Source of the DNA: Acidobacteria bacterium 28-1 | Lineage (GTDB): Bacteria; Acidobacteriota; Blastocatellia; Pyrinomonadales; Pyrinomonadaceae | Assembly (NCBI GenBank): GCA_002050365.1 | Contig: MWYZ01000083.1 | Coordinates: 1 to 58,188 of the forward strand | Direction of reading: 5' to 3' | Length of the DNA stretch: 58,188 nt | Part shown: positions 8,919-18,257 of the stretch, in pieces | Layout of the letters: the number at the start of each line of letters is the position of its first letter | How positions within the stretch are numbered: the stretch's first letter is position 1 | Made by a program: the position numbers and the translations under genes | The notes under the pieces: model-generated | The model's database searches: none | Told to the model about the DNA's origin: nothing | Seen by the model: the letters and a program-made list of their open reading frames with translations, nothing else

Positions 8919-9851
8919 ATGAATTCATTTCGTATTTTTTACTCACCTTTTTATTACGCCGACATAGGGGAAAACCACGTTTTTCCGATAAAGAAATTTG
9001 AATTTGTGCGCGACCGACTTCTCAAAGACGGAACTTTGCAGACTTGCGAAATTGCCGAACCGCAGCCTGCCAAAATTGAAGATGTTCTGCTCGTTCATAC
9101 TGAGGATTATATAACGCGATTGAGAAACGGAACTTTGACGACGCGAGAAGTCAGACGTTTAGGTTTGCCTTGGTCAAAGTCACTTGTGAGACGTTCCTTT
9201 TTGGCATGTTCAGGAACAGTTAACGCGGCGCGACACGCTTTGGAAAACGGCGTTGCGTCAAATTTAGCAGGCGGAACGCATCACGCTTTTCCAGACCGCG
9301 GCGAAGGTTTTTGTGTTTTAAATGATATTGCCGTGGCGATAAGAGTTTTGCAAAAGGAGAATTTAGCGCAGAGGTTTTTAATCGTTGATTGCGACGTTCA
9401 TCAAGGCAACGGCACAGCATTTATTTTTAAGGATGAAGCGGACGTTTTTACATTTTCGATGCACGGCGCGAAAAATTATCCGCTGTTCAAAGAAAAATCT
9501 TCGCTCGACATTGAACTTCCCGACAAAACCGGCGATGCGGAATTTCTCGAAATTTTAGACGAAGCCTTGCCGCGCATTTTTCTTCATAATCCCGACCTGG
9601 TTTTTTATCTCGGCGGCGCCGACCCGTTTGAAAAAGACAAACTCGGACGGCTCGGATTAACAATGGAAGGTCTACAGCAGAGAGATGAAGCGGTTTTGAG
9701 TTTTGCGAAAAATAAAAAAATTCCGATCGTTACGACGATGAGCGGCGGTTACGCGCAAGACATTAACGATACGGTGGAAATTCACTGCAACACGATTCGG
9801 GCGGTAAAAAAAATCTTTGCCGAAGCGCAAACTCAAAACGCGCCAGCTTAA
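8919..9851 (+). CDS. Histone-deacetylase-family hydrolase (first copy)
   Basis: A zinc-dependent deacetylase or amidohydrolase of the class I HDAC/AcuC fold, 310 residues. Seen: the His-His pair in GGTHHAF (121-122), the metal and charge-relay motif DCDVHQGNGT (157-166), and the third metal ligand in YLGGADPF (D235). In bacteria such enzymes remove acyl groups from proteins, polyamines or small molecules; the substrate here is unknown. It stands alone, preceded by a terminator, and its last four bases overlap the convergent Nudix gene. A second family member lies at 56746-57690. The two are clearly different proteins, with different loops around the metal site. Confidence 0.85.
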   Translation: MNSFRIFYSPFYYADIGENHVFPIKKFEFVRDRLLKDGTLQTCEIAEPQPAKIEDVLLVHTEDYITRLRNGTLTTREVRRLGLPWSKSLVRRSFLACSGTVNAARHALENGVASNLAGGTHHAFPDRGEGFCVLNDIAVAIRVLQKENLAQRFLIVDCDVHQGNGTAFIFKDEADVFTFSMHGAKNYPLFKEKSSLDIELPDKTGDAEFLEILDEALPRIFLHNPDLVFYLGGADPFEKDKLGRLGLTMEGLQQRDEAVLSFAKNKKIPIVTTMSGGYAQDINDTVEIHCNTIRAVKKIFAEAQTQNAPA

Positions 9852-10330
9852 GATATTTTATCTGAAAATTCGGGCAGCAATTTGACAGCCTTCTCGACGA
9901 CTTCTTTTTCACTTTTGAAAGCCAACATCTGAACGGCTTCAGCGGTTTTAACCCAACGCGCTTCTGCTACTTCAGTGTCGTGATTTTCAACTGCACCCGA
10001 CCGATAAGCCAAAAGGAAAAAGTAAACTGATTTATGAAATCTGACGCGCTCGCCGCGATTTTCTCCGACATACCAATATTCAATCTTTTCAACGGGAGCG
10101 AGCAACTCAGTTTCGATGCCCGCTTCTTCGCGCACTTCGCGCAGAGCAGCAACTTCCGGCGTCTCGCCCTGGTCAATTAAGCCTTTCGGAAGCTGCCAAC
10201 GCCGACTCGGAACGACGGAAATTATCGCTATCTCGTAACCATCGGCAGTTCGACGAAAAGCTGCGCCGCCTGCTGAAACTTGCTCGACCGTCTGAAATTT
10301 TGCCGGTTGATTTGATTGATTATCTTTCAT
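9848..10330 (-). CDS. Nudix hydrolase
   Basis: A protein of 160 residues with a complete Nudix box G-x5-E-x7-REVREEAGI at about residues 50-72. The preceding RRWQLPKG and the 'biological N-terminus' AGGAAFRR resemble the diadenosine-polyphosphate / NTP pyrophosphohydrolase branch. Expected role: hydrolysis of a nucleoside diphosphate linked to another group, that is, nucleotide housekeeping. Its ATG overlaps the end of the upstream tlpA-like gene by 11 bases, so the two are probably one transcript with coupled translation. Confidence 0.85.
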   Translation of the reverse strand: MKDNQSNQPAKFQTVEQVSAGGAAFRRTADGYEIAIISVVPSRRWQLPKGLIDQGETPEVAALREVREEAGIETELLAPVEKIEYWYVGENRGERVRFHKSVYFFLLAYRSGAVENHDTEVAEARWVKTAEAVQMLAFKSEKEVVEKAVKLLPEFSDKIS

Positions 10331-10886
10331 TGATAGCCGATTCGATTGTCTCGTCCAAATTCATCTTTATAATATTGTCAAAACCGACAAATTTCTTTAA
10401 CAATTTTCCGTTGCGGTCGAAGACAAAAGTTTGCGGTATGGCACTGTTATCTCCAAACAAAATTCGTATTAATTCATCTTCGGGATAAGCCAAAACGTAA
10501 TTTATCTTTAGTTTTTCGACAAATTTCGGAACTCTCAAATTATCTTCTTCGCCCCCGACGTGCAGCCCGACGACTTGCAAATCGGCGTATTTATTTTGCA
10601 GTTCGTTTAAATGCGGAATTTCTTCGAGACACGGCGGACAATACGTCGCCCAAAAATCCAGAACAACCACCTTTCCTTTATAATAGCTGAGTTTTTCAGC
10701 CTTATTATCGAATAACGTCCAACCTAAATTTTCGATATTTCTCATTGGCGGAAGCGGAAGATTCGTTTGCGGAACATTATTTATAGAAACAGGTTTGTTT
10801 GAAACCGAAACGGGCGCGGCGGCAGGACGACACGCTAAAGCAAGTAAAAAGTAGAAATTAAAAAGTAAAAAGTAAAAAAACTTCAT
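10320..10886 (-). CDS. TlpA/ResA-like thioredoxin-fold lipoprotein
   Basis: A periplasmic, membrane-anchored disulfide reductase of 188 residues. The signal peptide ends in the lipobox LALAC (Cys19). A thioredoxin domain with active site CPPC (Cys83, Cys86, FWATYCPPC) follows a TlpA-like GKVVVLDF strand, with a late cis-Pro loop (IPQTFVFD). Family members reduce cytochrome c apoproteins or other exported disulfides. Start: the ATG at 10886, the first in frame before the signal sequence; no SD is visible. The N-terminal hydrophobic stretch (FYFLLFNFYFLL) is encoded by one arm of a 37-bp inverted repeat of 7-bp units, so the repeat supplies the signal peptide. Confidence 0.85.
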   Translation of the reverse strand: MKFFYFLLFNFYFLLALACRPAAAPVSVSNKPVSINNVPQTNLPLPPMRNIENLGWTLFDNKAEKLSYYKGKVVVLDFWATYCPPCLEEIPHLNELQNKYADLQVVGLHVGGEEDNLRVPKFVEKLKINYVLAYPEDELIRILFGDNSAIPQTFVFDRNGKLLKKFVGFDNIIKMNLDETIESAINER

Positions 10887-11022
10887 CGAATTTATTTTAC
10901 ACAAAATTATCGTTGATATTGTAGAGAAGAAAGCAAAAAGTCAAGACTTTTTGCTTTGAACGAAAAGACGAATTTACGGTTGGTCTTTACTTTTTACTTT
11001 TTAATTTCTACTTTTTACTTGC
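10840..11022. repeat. 37-bp perfect inverted repeat of 7-bp units
   Basis: Arms at 10840-10876 and 10986-11022 are perfect reverse complements over 37 bp with a 109-bp spacer. Each arm is a string of heptamers related to ttttact (ttttact, ttttact, ttttaat, ttctact, ttttact). The left arm is inside the 5' end of the minus-strand tlpA-like gene. The right arm is just upstream of the plus-strand nifU-like gene. Confidence 0.9.
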
Positions 11023-11036
11023 GAAGCCTTTACTTT

Positions 11037-11624
11037 ATGAAATTTTATCGAACGAATATCAGCGAAAAATTTCACGCGCCGAAAAACGTCGGCAAAGCGG
11101 CGAGCGCAAACGCAGTCGGGACGAGCGCGACTTTTGTTTGCGGCGCAATTTTACGGCTGACATTGCGGATTGAAACGAATACGAAAGAAATTCTCGACGC
11201 GCGATTTCAAACCAACGGTTGTGGTTTTCTGATTGCTTCGGCAGATGTTCTGACGGAAAAAATAATTGGCAAACGATTAGTCGAACTTCACGGCTTGGAT
11301 AAACAAACATTGCAAACGGAAATCGAAAACGAACTTGGAATTTTTGAAAACCACCGCCGCCATTGTTTGGATTTAACTTTCGACGCTTTGCAAAACAGTT
11401 TTGCCGATTTTCGCGCTGGTCAGATTGAAGAGTTTGCCGGCGAAAAGGCTTTGATTTGCACTTGTTTTGGCATATCGGAGGAAACAATTGAACAATTGAT
11501 TAAAAAAAAATCGCTCAAAACCATTGAAGAAATAACGAATGTCTGCAACGCAGGCGGCGGTTGCGGATCGTGCCAGCCTTTGATTCAAGAAATTATTGAC
11601 ACGGTTTGGCGCGAGGAAATTTGA
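11037..11624 (+). CDS. NifU-like Fe-S scaffold (IscU/NifU-N domain plus BFD [2Fe-2S] domain)
   Basis: A protein of 195 residues from the ATG at 11037; the longer in-frame reading upstream only translates repeat DNA. Residues 1-125 are an IscU/NifU N-terminal fold with all three scaffold cysteines: C35 (FVCGA), C62 (TNGCGF) and C110 (RRHC). Residues 138-190 are a BFD-like [2Fe-2S] domain with C141/C143 (CTCFGIS) and C176/C179 (CGSC). The C-terminal Nfu domain of true NifU is absent, as is any neighbouring cysteine desulfurase. Likely role: assembly or transfer of Fe-S clusters in the cytoplasm, with the permanent BFD cluster probably acting in electron supply. Confidence 0.85.
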   Translation: MKFYRTNISEKFHAPKNVGKAASANAVGTSATFVCGAILRLTLRIETNTKEILDARFQTNGCGFLIASADVLTEKIIGKRLVELHGLDKQTLQTEIENELGIFENHRRHCLDLTFDALQNSFADFRAGQIEEFAGEKALICTCFGISEETIEQLIKKKSLKTIEEITNVCNAGGGCGSCQPLIQEIIDTVWREEI

Positions 11625-11721
11625 AAAAGTTTTTACCCAAGCAGACAAAGTGTTATAATCGAAAATTGAATTTTTGTTAAATAATGGTTTTTCAGTAAAA
11701 GTAATAATTTAAAAATTATAA

Positions 11722-13083
11722 ATGGACGATTATTTCAGTAATATCTTATTTTTTTTCGCCACCGAACTTGAAACTACCATCGCGCCTGAATCCTGGCTCT
11801 CAATCGCACTCAAAGTTTTTTCCGTCATTGTGCTTGTTTTCATCAACGGCTTTTTCGTCGCGGCTGAATTTGCATTTGTCGCCGTCAGAAAAACGCGCAT
11901 CGAAGCACTCGCCGCCGAAGGCAAAGCGGCGGCAAAACGACTGCTCCAAATTTTGGACAATATGAGCGCGTATCTTTCCGCCTCGCAACTCGGAATTACG
12001 CTCGCCTCGCTTGGGTTAGGCGCACTCGGTGAGCCGGTCGTTGAGGCGATGCTGGGAAATGTTCTGAACGGCTTATCCGAATGGTGGCGGCATCTGATTT
12101 CCTACGGCATCGCGTTTATTATCATCACGAGTCTACATATTGTTTTGGGTGAACAAGCACCGAAACTTTTCGGTTTAGCAGTCGCCGAACGGGTGGCGAT
12201 GGGAACGGCTCTGCCGATGATAATTTTTTATAAAATTTTTAAACCGTTTATCCACGCGCTCGATTGGGCAAGCGCGAAAACTGTTAACCTTTTCGGCTTG
12301 GAAGCGACGAGCGAACACGCTTCGATTTACACGGAAGAAGAAATACGCCAACTGATAAAAGTTTCTGAGGCAAGCGGACACGTTAACAAAGAAGAGCGGC
12401 GACTTATCAATCGCGTATTTGAATTTTCTGAGACAACCGTCCGCGAAGCGATGATTCCGCGCACGGAAATCTCGGCGATTTCCGCCGCTTCGACGCTCGA
12501 AGAAATCGCCCACGCATTTCGTCAATACGGCTATTCGCGTCTGCCAGTTTATCGAGAATCGCTTGATGACATCGCAGGCGTGATTCACAGCAAAGATGTG
12601 ATGAGTTATTTGCTTCGCCCGCAAATTTTTCGGCTCGATAAAGTTCTGCAAAAGCCGGTTTATATTGTAGATACGGCGCGGCTCGAAGACGTTTTGCGCC
12701 AGATGCAACGGGCGAAAGCGCATTTTGGTTTTGTCGTAGACGAACACGGCGGCGTGGAAGGAATTATCACTTTGGAAGACCTTTTGGAAGAAATCGTCGG
12801 CGATATTTCCGACGAACACGACGAAGAAGTCAATGAGCAAATTAGAAAAATTCAAGACGACGTTTATCTGCTCGACGGCAGTCTAGCCGTCCGCGACCTT
12901 AATCGGCGGTTAGATTTAAATTTGCCTGTCTCCGAAGGCTACACGACGGTTGCCGGATTTTTAATGTCGGAATCGGGACAGATTTTGAAGGAAGGCGAAG
13001 CCGTGCCGTTTAACGGACACGTTTTTAAAATTGAAAAAGTTGATAAACGCCGCATTTTGAGAGTGCGAATGGAAAAATCTTAA
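11722..13083 (+). CDS. CNNM/CorC-type membrane protein (DUF21, CBS pair, CorC_HlyC)
   Basis: A protein of 453 residues. The N-terminal half is a DUF21 membrane domain with about three to four segments (for example VIVLVFINGFFVAAEFAF near 33-50). Then come two CBS domains (about 215-340; MIPRTEISAIS and the FVVDEHGGVEGIITLEDLLE signature near 330-350). A C-terminal CorC_HlyC domain (about 360-440; YLLDGSLAVRDLNRRL) completes it. Family members move or sense Mg2+ (and Co2+) at the inner membrane; older databases call them haemolysins. It stands alone and ends before a hairpin terminator at 13111. Confidence 0.9.
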   Translation: MDDYFSNILFFFATELETTIAPESWLSIALKVFSVIVLVFINGFFVAAEFAFVAVRKTRIEALAAEGKAAAKRLLQILDNMSAYLSASQLGITLASLGLGALGEPVVEAMLGNVLNGLSEWWRHLISYGIAFIIITSLHIVLGEQAPKLFGLAVAERVAMGTALPMIIFYKIFKPFIHALDWASAKTVNLFGLEATSEHASIYTEEEIRQLIKVSEASGHVNKEERRLINRVFEFSETTVREAMIPRTEISAISAASTLEEIAHAFRQYGYSRLPVYRESLDDIAGVIHSKDVMSYLLRPQIFRLDKVLQKPVYIVDTARLEDVLRQMQRAKAHFGFVVDEHGGVEGIITLEDLLEEIVGDISDEHDEEVNEQIRKIQDDVYLLDGSLAVRDLNRRLDLNLPVSEGYTTVAGFLMSESGQILKEGEAVPFNGHVFKIEKVDKRRILRVRMEKS

Positions 13084-13110
13084 AAGTAACGAGGTAAAAA
13101 GTAAAAAGTG

Positions 13111-13152
13111 AAAAGGCAAAAGCGAGCGGTTACTTGCTTTTGCCTTTTTATA
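13111..13152 (+). terminator. Hairpin terminator built of 7-bp units
   Basis: AAAAGGCAAAAGC (13111-13123) pairs perfectly with GCTTTTGCCTTTT (13136-13148), with a 12-base loop and a T-rich tail. The region from 13093 onward reads as heptamers (gtaaaaa, gtaaaaa, gtgaaaa, ggcaaaa), so the terminator belongs to the same repeat class found elsewhere in the window. Confidence 0.75.
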
Positions 13153-13235
13153 TTTGCATTTTGTCTTTAATTTCAATTCAAGTTAAATTTATCCCTAGAA
13201 GTTTTATACAAATCTATAAACGGAGTTCTCCATAG

Positions 13236-14528
<1,293 letters not shown>

Positions 14529-14562
14529 ATAAAACGCTCTATTTAGGAAAAAAGGAAAAAAT

Positions 14563-14778
14563 ATGTTTTTAGTAATCGGCACAAAATTTATCACTTGGGG
14601 TTCGCAAAAGACAAACGATATGGTTAGTTGCAGTCAGTGCGGAACGGTCGCGCAATTTACGGAAAAAACGGGAATGAATTTTATCACGCTGTTTTTCCTC
14701 GTTCCCACGATTCCAATTAGCGGGAAGAAGAAAATGATTGAGTGTCCGAATTGCAGGGCGCGGTTTCAGACTGAATAA
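14563..14778 (+). CDS. Small zinc-ribbon protein
   Basis: A protein of 71 residues with two CxxC pairs (CSQC near residue 24 and CPNC near residue 62) separated by a hydrophobic stretch (FITLFFLVPTIPISG), typical of zinc_ribbon_15 proteins of unknown role. A purine-rich AGGAAAAAAGGAAA run precedes the ATG and can serve as ribosome binding site. It is two bases from the following acetyltransferase gene, suggesting co-transcription. Confidence 0.75.
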   Translation: MFLVIGTKFITWGSQKTNDMVSCSQCGTVAQFTEKTGMNFITLFFLVPTIPISGKKKMIECPNCRARFQTE

Positions 14779-14780
14779 TT

Positions 14781-15212
14781 ATGGAATGGCAACGCGGCGA
14801 ATTCGCCATCAGCACCGACCGAAGCCGTCTGCAAATCGGCGCGATTCACAAATTTTTATCTGAAGAATCTTACTGGGCGAAAGAGCGCACTCTTGAGCGA
14901 ACGGAAACGGCAATAAAAAACTCCTTGCCTTTTGGCGTGTATAGAGGCGAAAATCAAATTGGGTTCGCGCGTGTCGTTACCGATTACGCGACGTTTGCTT
15001 ATCTCGGCGATGTTTTTATTTTAGACGAATTTCGCGGAAAAGGTTTGAGCAAATGGTTGATGCAAACCGTTTTATCGCATCCCGATTTGCAAGGCTTTCG
15101 GCGTTGGATACTCGCAACGGCAGACGCACACGGACTTTACGAGCAATTCGGATTTTCCGCCTTGAAAGTTCCTGAAAGATGGATGGAGAAATCTGCACCG
15201 AACGCTTATTAA
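14781..15212 (+). CDS. GNAT-family N-acetyltransferase
   Basis: A protein of 143 residues with the acetyl-CoA pyrophosphate loop FRGKGLSKWLM near residue 80, preceded by the beta-4 strand YLGDVFILDE and followed by the typical C-terminal ATADAHGLYEQFGF. It resembles small cytoplasmic GNATs that acetylate amines or amino acids. The substrate cannot be read. It begins two bases after the zinc-ribbon gene's stop and is probably in the same transcript. Confidence 0.85.
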   Translation: MEWQRGEFAISTDRSRLQIGAIHKFLSEESYWAKERTLERTETAIKNSLPFGVYRGENQIGFARVVTDYATFAYLGDVFILDEFRGKGLSKWLMQTVLSHPDLQGFRRWILATADAHGLYEQFGFSALKVPERWMEKSAPNAY

Positions 15213-15296
15213 AATTCGAGATTCAAGATTTAAAGTCTAAAATTTGAAATCTTAATCCTGAATTTTGAATCCTAAATCTTGAGTCTTAAATTTTTG
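15213..15296. repeat. 7-bp-phased repeat element with fold-back
   Basis: The 84 bp divide without slippage into heptamers: attcgag, attcaag, atttaaa, gtctaaa, atttgaa, atcttaa, tcctgaa, ttttgaa, tcctaaa, tcttgag, tcttaaa. The second half is largely the reverse complement of the first. It fills the gap between the GNAT and GT9 genes, and its end includes the only start codons available to GT9. Confidence 0.75.
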
Positions 15297-16283
15297 AACT
15301 TCAATCCGCAAAACATTTTAATCATAGATTTCGGGCAAATCGGCGATATAATTTTGAGTCTTCCGGCGTTGAAAGCCGTCCGCGAAAAATTTCCAGCCGC
15401 GAAAATTACGGCAATGATTGGCAAATCGGGCGCGGAGGTTGTTGAGATTTCCGATTTTGTTGACGGGCTAATTACGGTTGACCGAGTGAAAATGCGCGAC
15501 GGCAAAAAACTCGAATCAATCAAAGAAGTATTGAAAATCATTAAAGACGTGCGTCGCCGAAAATTTGATTTTGTGATTGATTTACACAGTCTTTACGAAA
15601 CGAATCTGCTCGGCTATTTGTCGGGCGCAAAACATCGTCTTTATATTAACCGTGAAAACCGTTCGCTCGATTTTTTGGCGAACTTTCAGCCGAAACCGCC
15701 GCTTGAAAATAAAAACTTACATCTGACTGACCAATATTTAAATGTTTTGAAACCGCTCGGAATTGAAAACGCGCCGCGCTCGGTTGAGATTCAGCCGCGC
15801 GAAAAAGATTTACAGAAAATTGAGAATCTTTTTCAGGCAATTAAAGCGAAAAAATTAGTCGGATTATTTCCGGGCGCAGGAAACCCTAGTCGTCGTTGGA
15901 GTTTGAAGAAATTTGCCGAAGCAGCGCAAAGTTTATCAAAAGATAAAAACTTGCAGACGATTGTTTTTCTCGGTCCAGAAGAAGAAAATCTGCGCGTTGA
16001 GGTCAAAGAGAAATTTCCGATCGAAACAATAATTCTCGGTAAACTTTCTTTGCTCGAATTTACCGCCGCGCTTTCTGATTTGTCGGTTTTAATCAGCAAC
16101 GACACGGGCGCGATACATTTGGGAGCAGTTGTCGGAACACCGATTGTTCTGGTGATGGACAGACGCGCTCCGACGACTTATCTGCCGTTGACTGAAAAAA
16201 TTTGTGTAGTTAATAACGATACGATTGACGAAATCGGTGTGGCGGAAGTTCTGCAAGCGACGTTAGAATTTTTGGCAAAATGA
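15279..16283 (+). CDS. Glycosyltransferase family 9 (heptosyltransferase-like)
   Basis: A protein of 334 residues. The N-terminal half begins with the ADP-heptose:LPS heptosyltransferase strand-loop ILIIDFGQIGDIILSLPALK. The C-terminal half has GLFPGAGNPSRRWSLKKF and the nucleotide-sugar site SNDTGAIHLGAVVGTP. Expected role: adding a heptose or similar sugar to LPS or another surface glycan on the cytoplasmic face. No ATG is available; the start is TTG 15279 or TTG 15294, both inside a 7-bp repeat element and without a good SD. The ATGA overlap with the next gene shows coupling. Confidence 0.85.
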   Translation: MSLKFLNFNPQNILIIDFGQIGDIILSLPALKAVREKFPAAKITAMIGKSGAEVVEISDFVDGLITVDRVKMRDGKKLESIKEVLKIIKDVRRRKFDFVIDLHSLYETNLLGYLSGAKHRLYINRENRSLDFLANFQPKPPLENKNLHLTDQYLNVLKPLGIENAPRSVEIQPREKDLQKIENLFQAIKAKKLVGLFPGAGNPSRRWSLKKFAEAAQSLSKDKNLQTIVFLGPEEENLRVEVKEKFPIETIILGKLSLLEFTAALSDLSVLISNDTGAIHLGAVVGTPIVLVMDRRAPTTYLPLTEKICVVNNDTIDEIGVAEVLQATLEFLAK

Positions 16284-17821
16284 ATAAAAACGCAAAAAAA
16301 CAAAATCTTGTTCTCATCTTTCTCTATCTTATATTCGTTTCCGCTTGCTTTTCGCCCGACAAACCCAGCCAATCTGAAACAGCTTCGCCAGTCAACGAAG
16401 AAAATTTTGAAGTCCCAGATACGAACATCAATCTCGCTCAGCCGCTGGCGATTTCTAATGAGCCGAAAGATGTTGCGCTGTGCGAAAAAATAAATCGAAC
16501 AATCGAAGAGAGCGAATTCGCCAACGCTCGCTGGGGCGTGATTGCAATCGGTTTGAAAGACGGACGCGTGGTTTGCGAAAAGGATGGGCGGAAACTTTTC
16601 AATCCGGCTTCGATTCAAAAAATTCTCACTTCAATTGTCGCCTTGGACAGACTCGGGGCTGCATTTCGCTGGCAAACTAAAATTTTGTCTGGCAAAGAAA
16701 TTGAAAACGGAATTTTAGACGGCGACGTAATTCTCTACGGTCAGGGCGCGCCGGATTTCGACGAGATTGGTTTGGAGAATCTCGCAAATCAGCTTCAGGC
16801 AAAGGGTTTGAAACAAGTAAAGGGCGGCGTCGTAGGTGACGAAAGTTATTTTAAAGGCGATGACATAGGCGACGGTTGGACGTGGAATGATTTGCAGTGG
16901 CATTACGGCGCCGAAGCCGGTGCGCTGACTTTTAGGGAAAATCAAGCGGACGTTTTTATGAAGGACGGCAAGCCGGTTTCTTCAACCGATTATCTGCAAG
17001 TTCAAAGCGAACTCGAGCCAAAACAGGCGGGCAAAACGGAAGCCTACGGCATCAAGCGCGGACTCGCGGACAATCAGGTTTATATCTGGGGGAACGGCGA
17101 AAAGGCTTCGGGACAACTCGCCGTCCACAACTCCGCGCTTTGGGCGGCAAAAAACTTAAAAACATTGCTTGAGCAGAAGGGAATTGAAGTCGAAGGTGAA
17201 GCAAAATCGGTGAATTGGAAATCGAAAGACCGGTTGAACGTCGAAAACGCCGTCGAACTCGCCGTCGTCGAAAGTAAAACCTTAGCCGAAATTGTGCAAA
17301 AAATGAATAAGCGTTCGATAAATGTTTATGCCGAACTGCTTTTACGCACCGTTGGGAAACGATTTGGCGACACTGCGCCTAATGAAAGCAGGCAAATAAC
17401 TGAAGTACGCGGCGACGATTCGGCGGGAGCTTCGCTTATTAAGAAATTTCTCAGAGAAAATAAAGTGGCGACCGACGAAATTCAGATTCGCGACGGTTCA
17501 GGGCTGTCAAGACTCGATTTTGTTACACCGGAAGCGTTCGGGCGGGCTTTAATTTACGCCGCGCAGTCAAAATTCGCCGATGTATTTATCGGTTCTCTGC
17601 CGATTGCGGCAACCGACGGAACTTTGGGCGGACGTTTGGGAAAGGCAAAGGGCAAAATTCTGGCAAAAACCGGCTCGATAACTTTTGTTAATTCGCTGAC
17701 CGGTTATGCGCAAGCCGCCGACGGCGAAATTTTAACCTTTGCTATTATCAGTAATAACGTCACGCGTAAATTCGACAGTTCAAGAGTGATTGATTCGATT
17801 GCAACAAGTTTAACGGAATAA
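16280..17821 (+). CDS. dacB: PBP4-like D-Ala-D-Ala carboxypeptidase/endopeptidase, lipoprotein form
   Basis: A peptidase S13 family protein of 513 residues that trims or opens peptidoglycan cross-links in the periplasm. The N-terminus is a lipoprotein signal (FLYLIFVSAC, Cys23), so this version is membrane-anchored. Catalytic motifs: SIQK (111-114), SIN in MNKRSINVYAELLL, and KTGS in ILAKTGSITF near 455. The large insert between SxxK and SxN (about 200 residues) is typical of PBP4. It overlaps the GT9 gene by four bases (ATGA), placing it in an envelope operon. The symbol is by family. Confidence 0.9.
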   Translation: MNKNAKKQNLVLIFLYLIFVSACFSPDKPSQSETASPVNEENFEVPDTNINLAQPLAISNEPKDVALCEKINRTIEESEFANARWGVIAIGLKDGRVVCEKDGRKLFNPASIQKILTSIVALDRLGAAFRWQTKILSGKEIENGILDGDVILYGQGAPDFDEIGLENLANQLQAKGLKQVKGGVVGDESYFKGDDIGDGWTWNDLQWHYGAEAGALTFRENQADVFMKDGKPVSSTDYLQVQSELEPKQAGKTEAYGIKRGLADNQVYIWGNGEKASGQLAVHNSALWAAKNLKTLLEQKGIEVEGEAKSVNWKSKDRLNVENAVELAVVESKTLAEIVQKMNKRSINVYAELLLRTVGKRFGDTAPNESRQITEVRGDDSAGASLIKKFLRENKVATDEIQIRDGSGLSRLDFVTPEAFGRALIYAAQSKFADVFIGSLPIAATDGTLGGRLGKAKGKILAKTGSITFVNSLTGYAQAADGEILTFAIISNNVTRKFDSSRVIDSIATSLTE

Positions 17822-17931
17822 TCGCGCTAAAGGGAAAGGGAATAAAAAAAATTATAACCGAGCGAACGGTGTTTACAGGATAAAAAATTACTCGTGAAAC
17901 TTTGTTCTTTGGCATCTGCGGTAAAACCTCT

Positions 17932-18126
17932 TTATCGAAAAAGAAACCCGAAAAAGAAGACAAACCAAAGGAAAAGGAGGGCAAAAAGCGGCAGAATCAT
18001 CGCCAGCAAACAACCGACGTTCGCCCAAGATTCCTGATTCCAAGTGTAGGGCGGCGGGCAATGCTGACAAAACTCGTGGCTTGCCATAAACGGACGCTTA
18101 CATTTTTTGCAAATCTTGAGCGACAT
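17932..18126 (-). CDS. Small zinc-ribbon membrane protein
   Basis: A protein of 64 residues from the ATG at 18126. The N-terminus carries a zinc-knuckle pair (CKKC at 6-9 and CQHC near 20-23), and the C-terminal half is one or two hydrophobic membrane segments (MILPLFALLFLWFVFFFGFL). A longer in-frame reading from 18210 only translates the adjacent repeat arm, so I reject that start. No SD is obvious. It is convergent with dacB. Function unknown. It could be a chance frame, but the paired cysteines and membrane tail argue for a real gene. Confidence 0.55.
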   Translation of the reverse strand: MSLKICKKCKRPFMASHEFCQHCPPPYTWNQESWANVGCLLAMILPLFALLFLWFVFFFGFLFR

Positions 18127-18138
18127 AAGTCTAGAATA

Positions 18139-18228
18139 GTGAAAAAGTGAAAAAGTGAAAAGGTGAAAAAGTTGTCTGCCGATTGGCGAACCGCTTTTCC
18201 ACCTTTTCACTTTTTCACTTTTCCACTT
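18139..18228. repeat. Inverted repeat of 8-bp units
   Basis: The left arm 18139-18170 (gtgaaaaa, three to four copies, one gtgaaaag) and right arm 18195-18228 (ttttccac, cttttcac, tttttcac, ttttccac) match in about 31 of 34 positions, including a perfect 19-bp core. The spacer is about 24 bases. It lies between the divergent zinc-ribbon and tdk genes and is the one element with a period of 8. Confidence 0.85.
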
Positions 18229-18257
18229 ATAATTAAAAACTTTTGAAAAAGAAATTT

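Noticed and set aside
12175..12855. Minus-strand open frame of 226 codons inside the CNNM/CorC gene
   Set aside because: Antisense to a clear DUF21/CBS protein; no recognisable domain.
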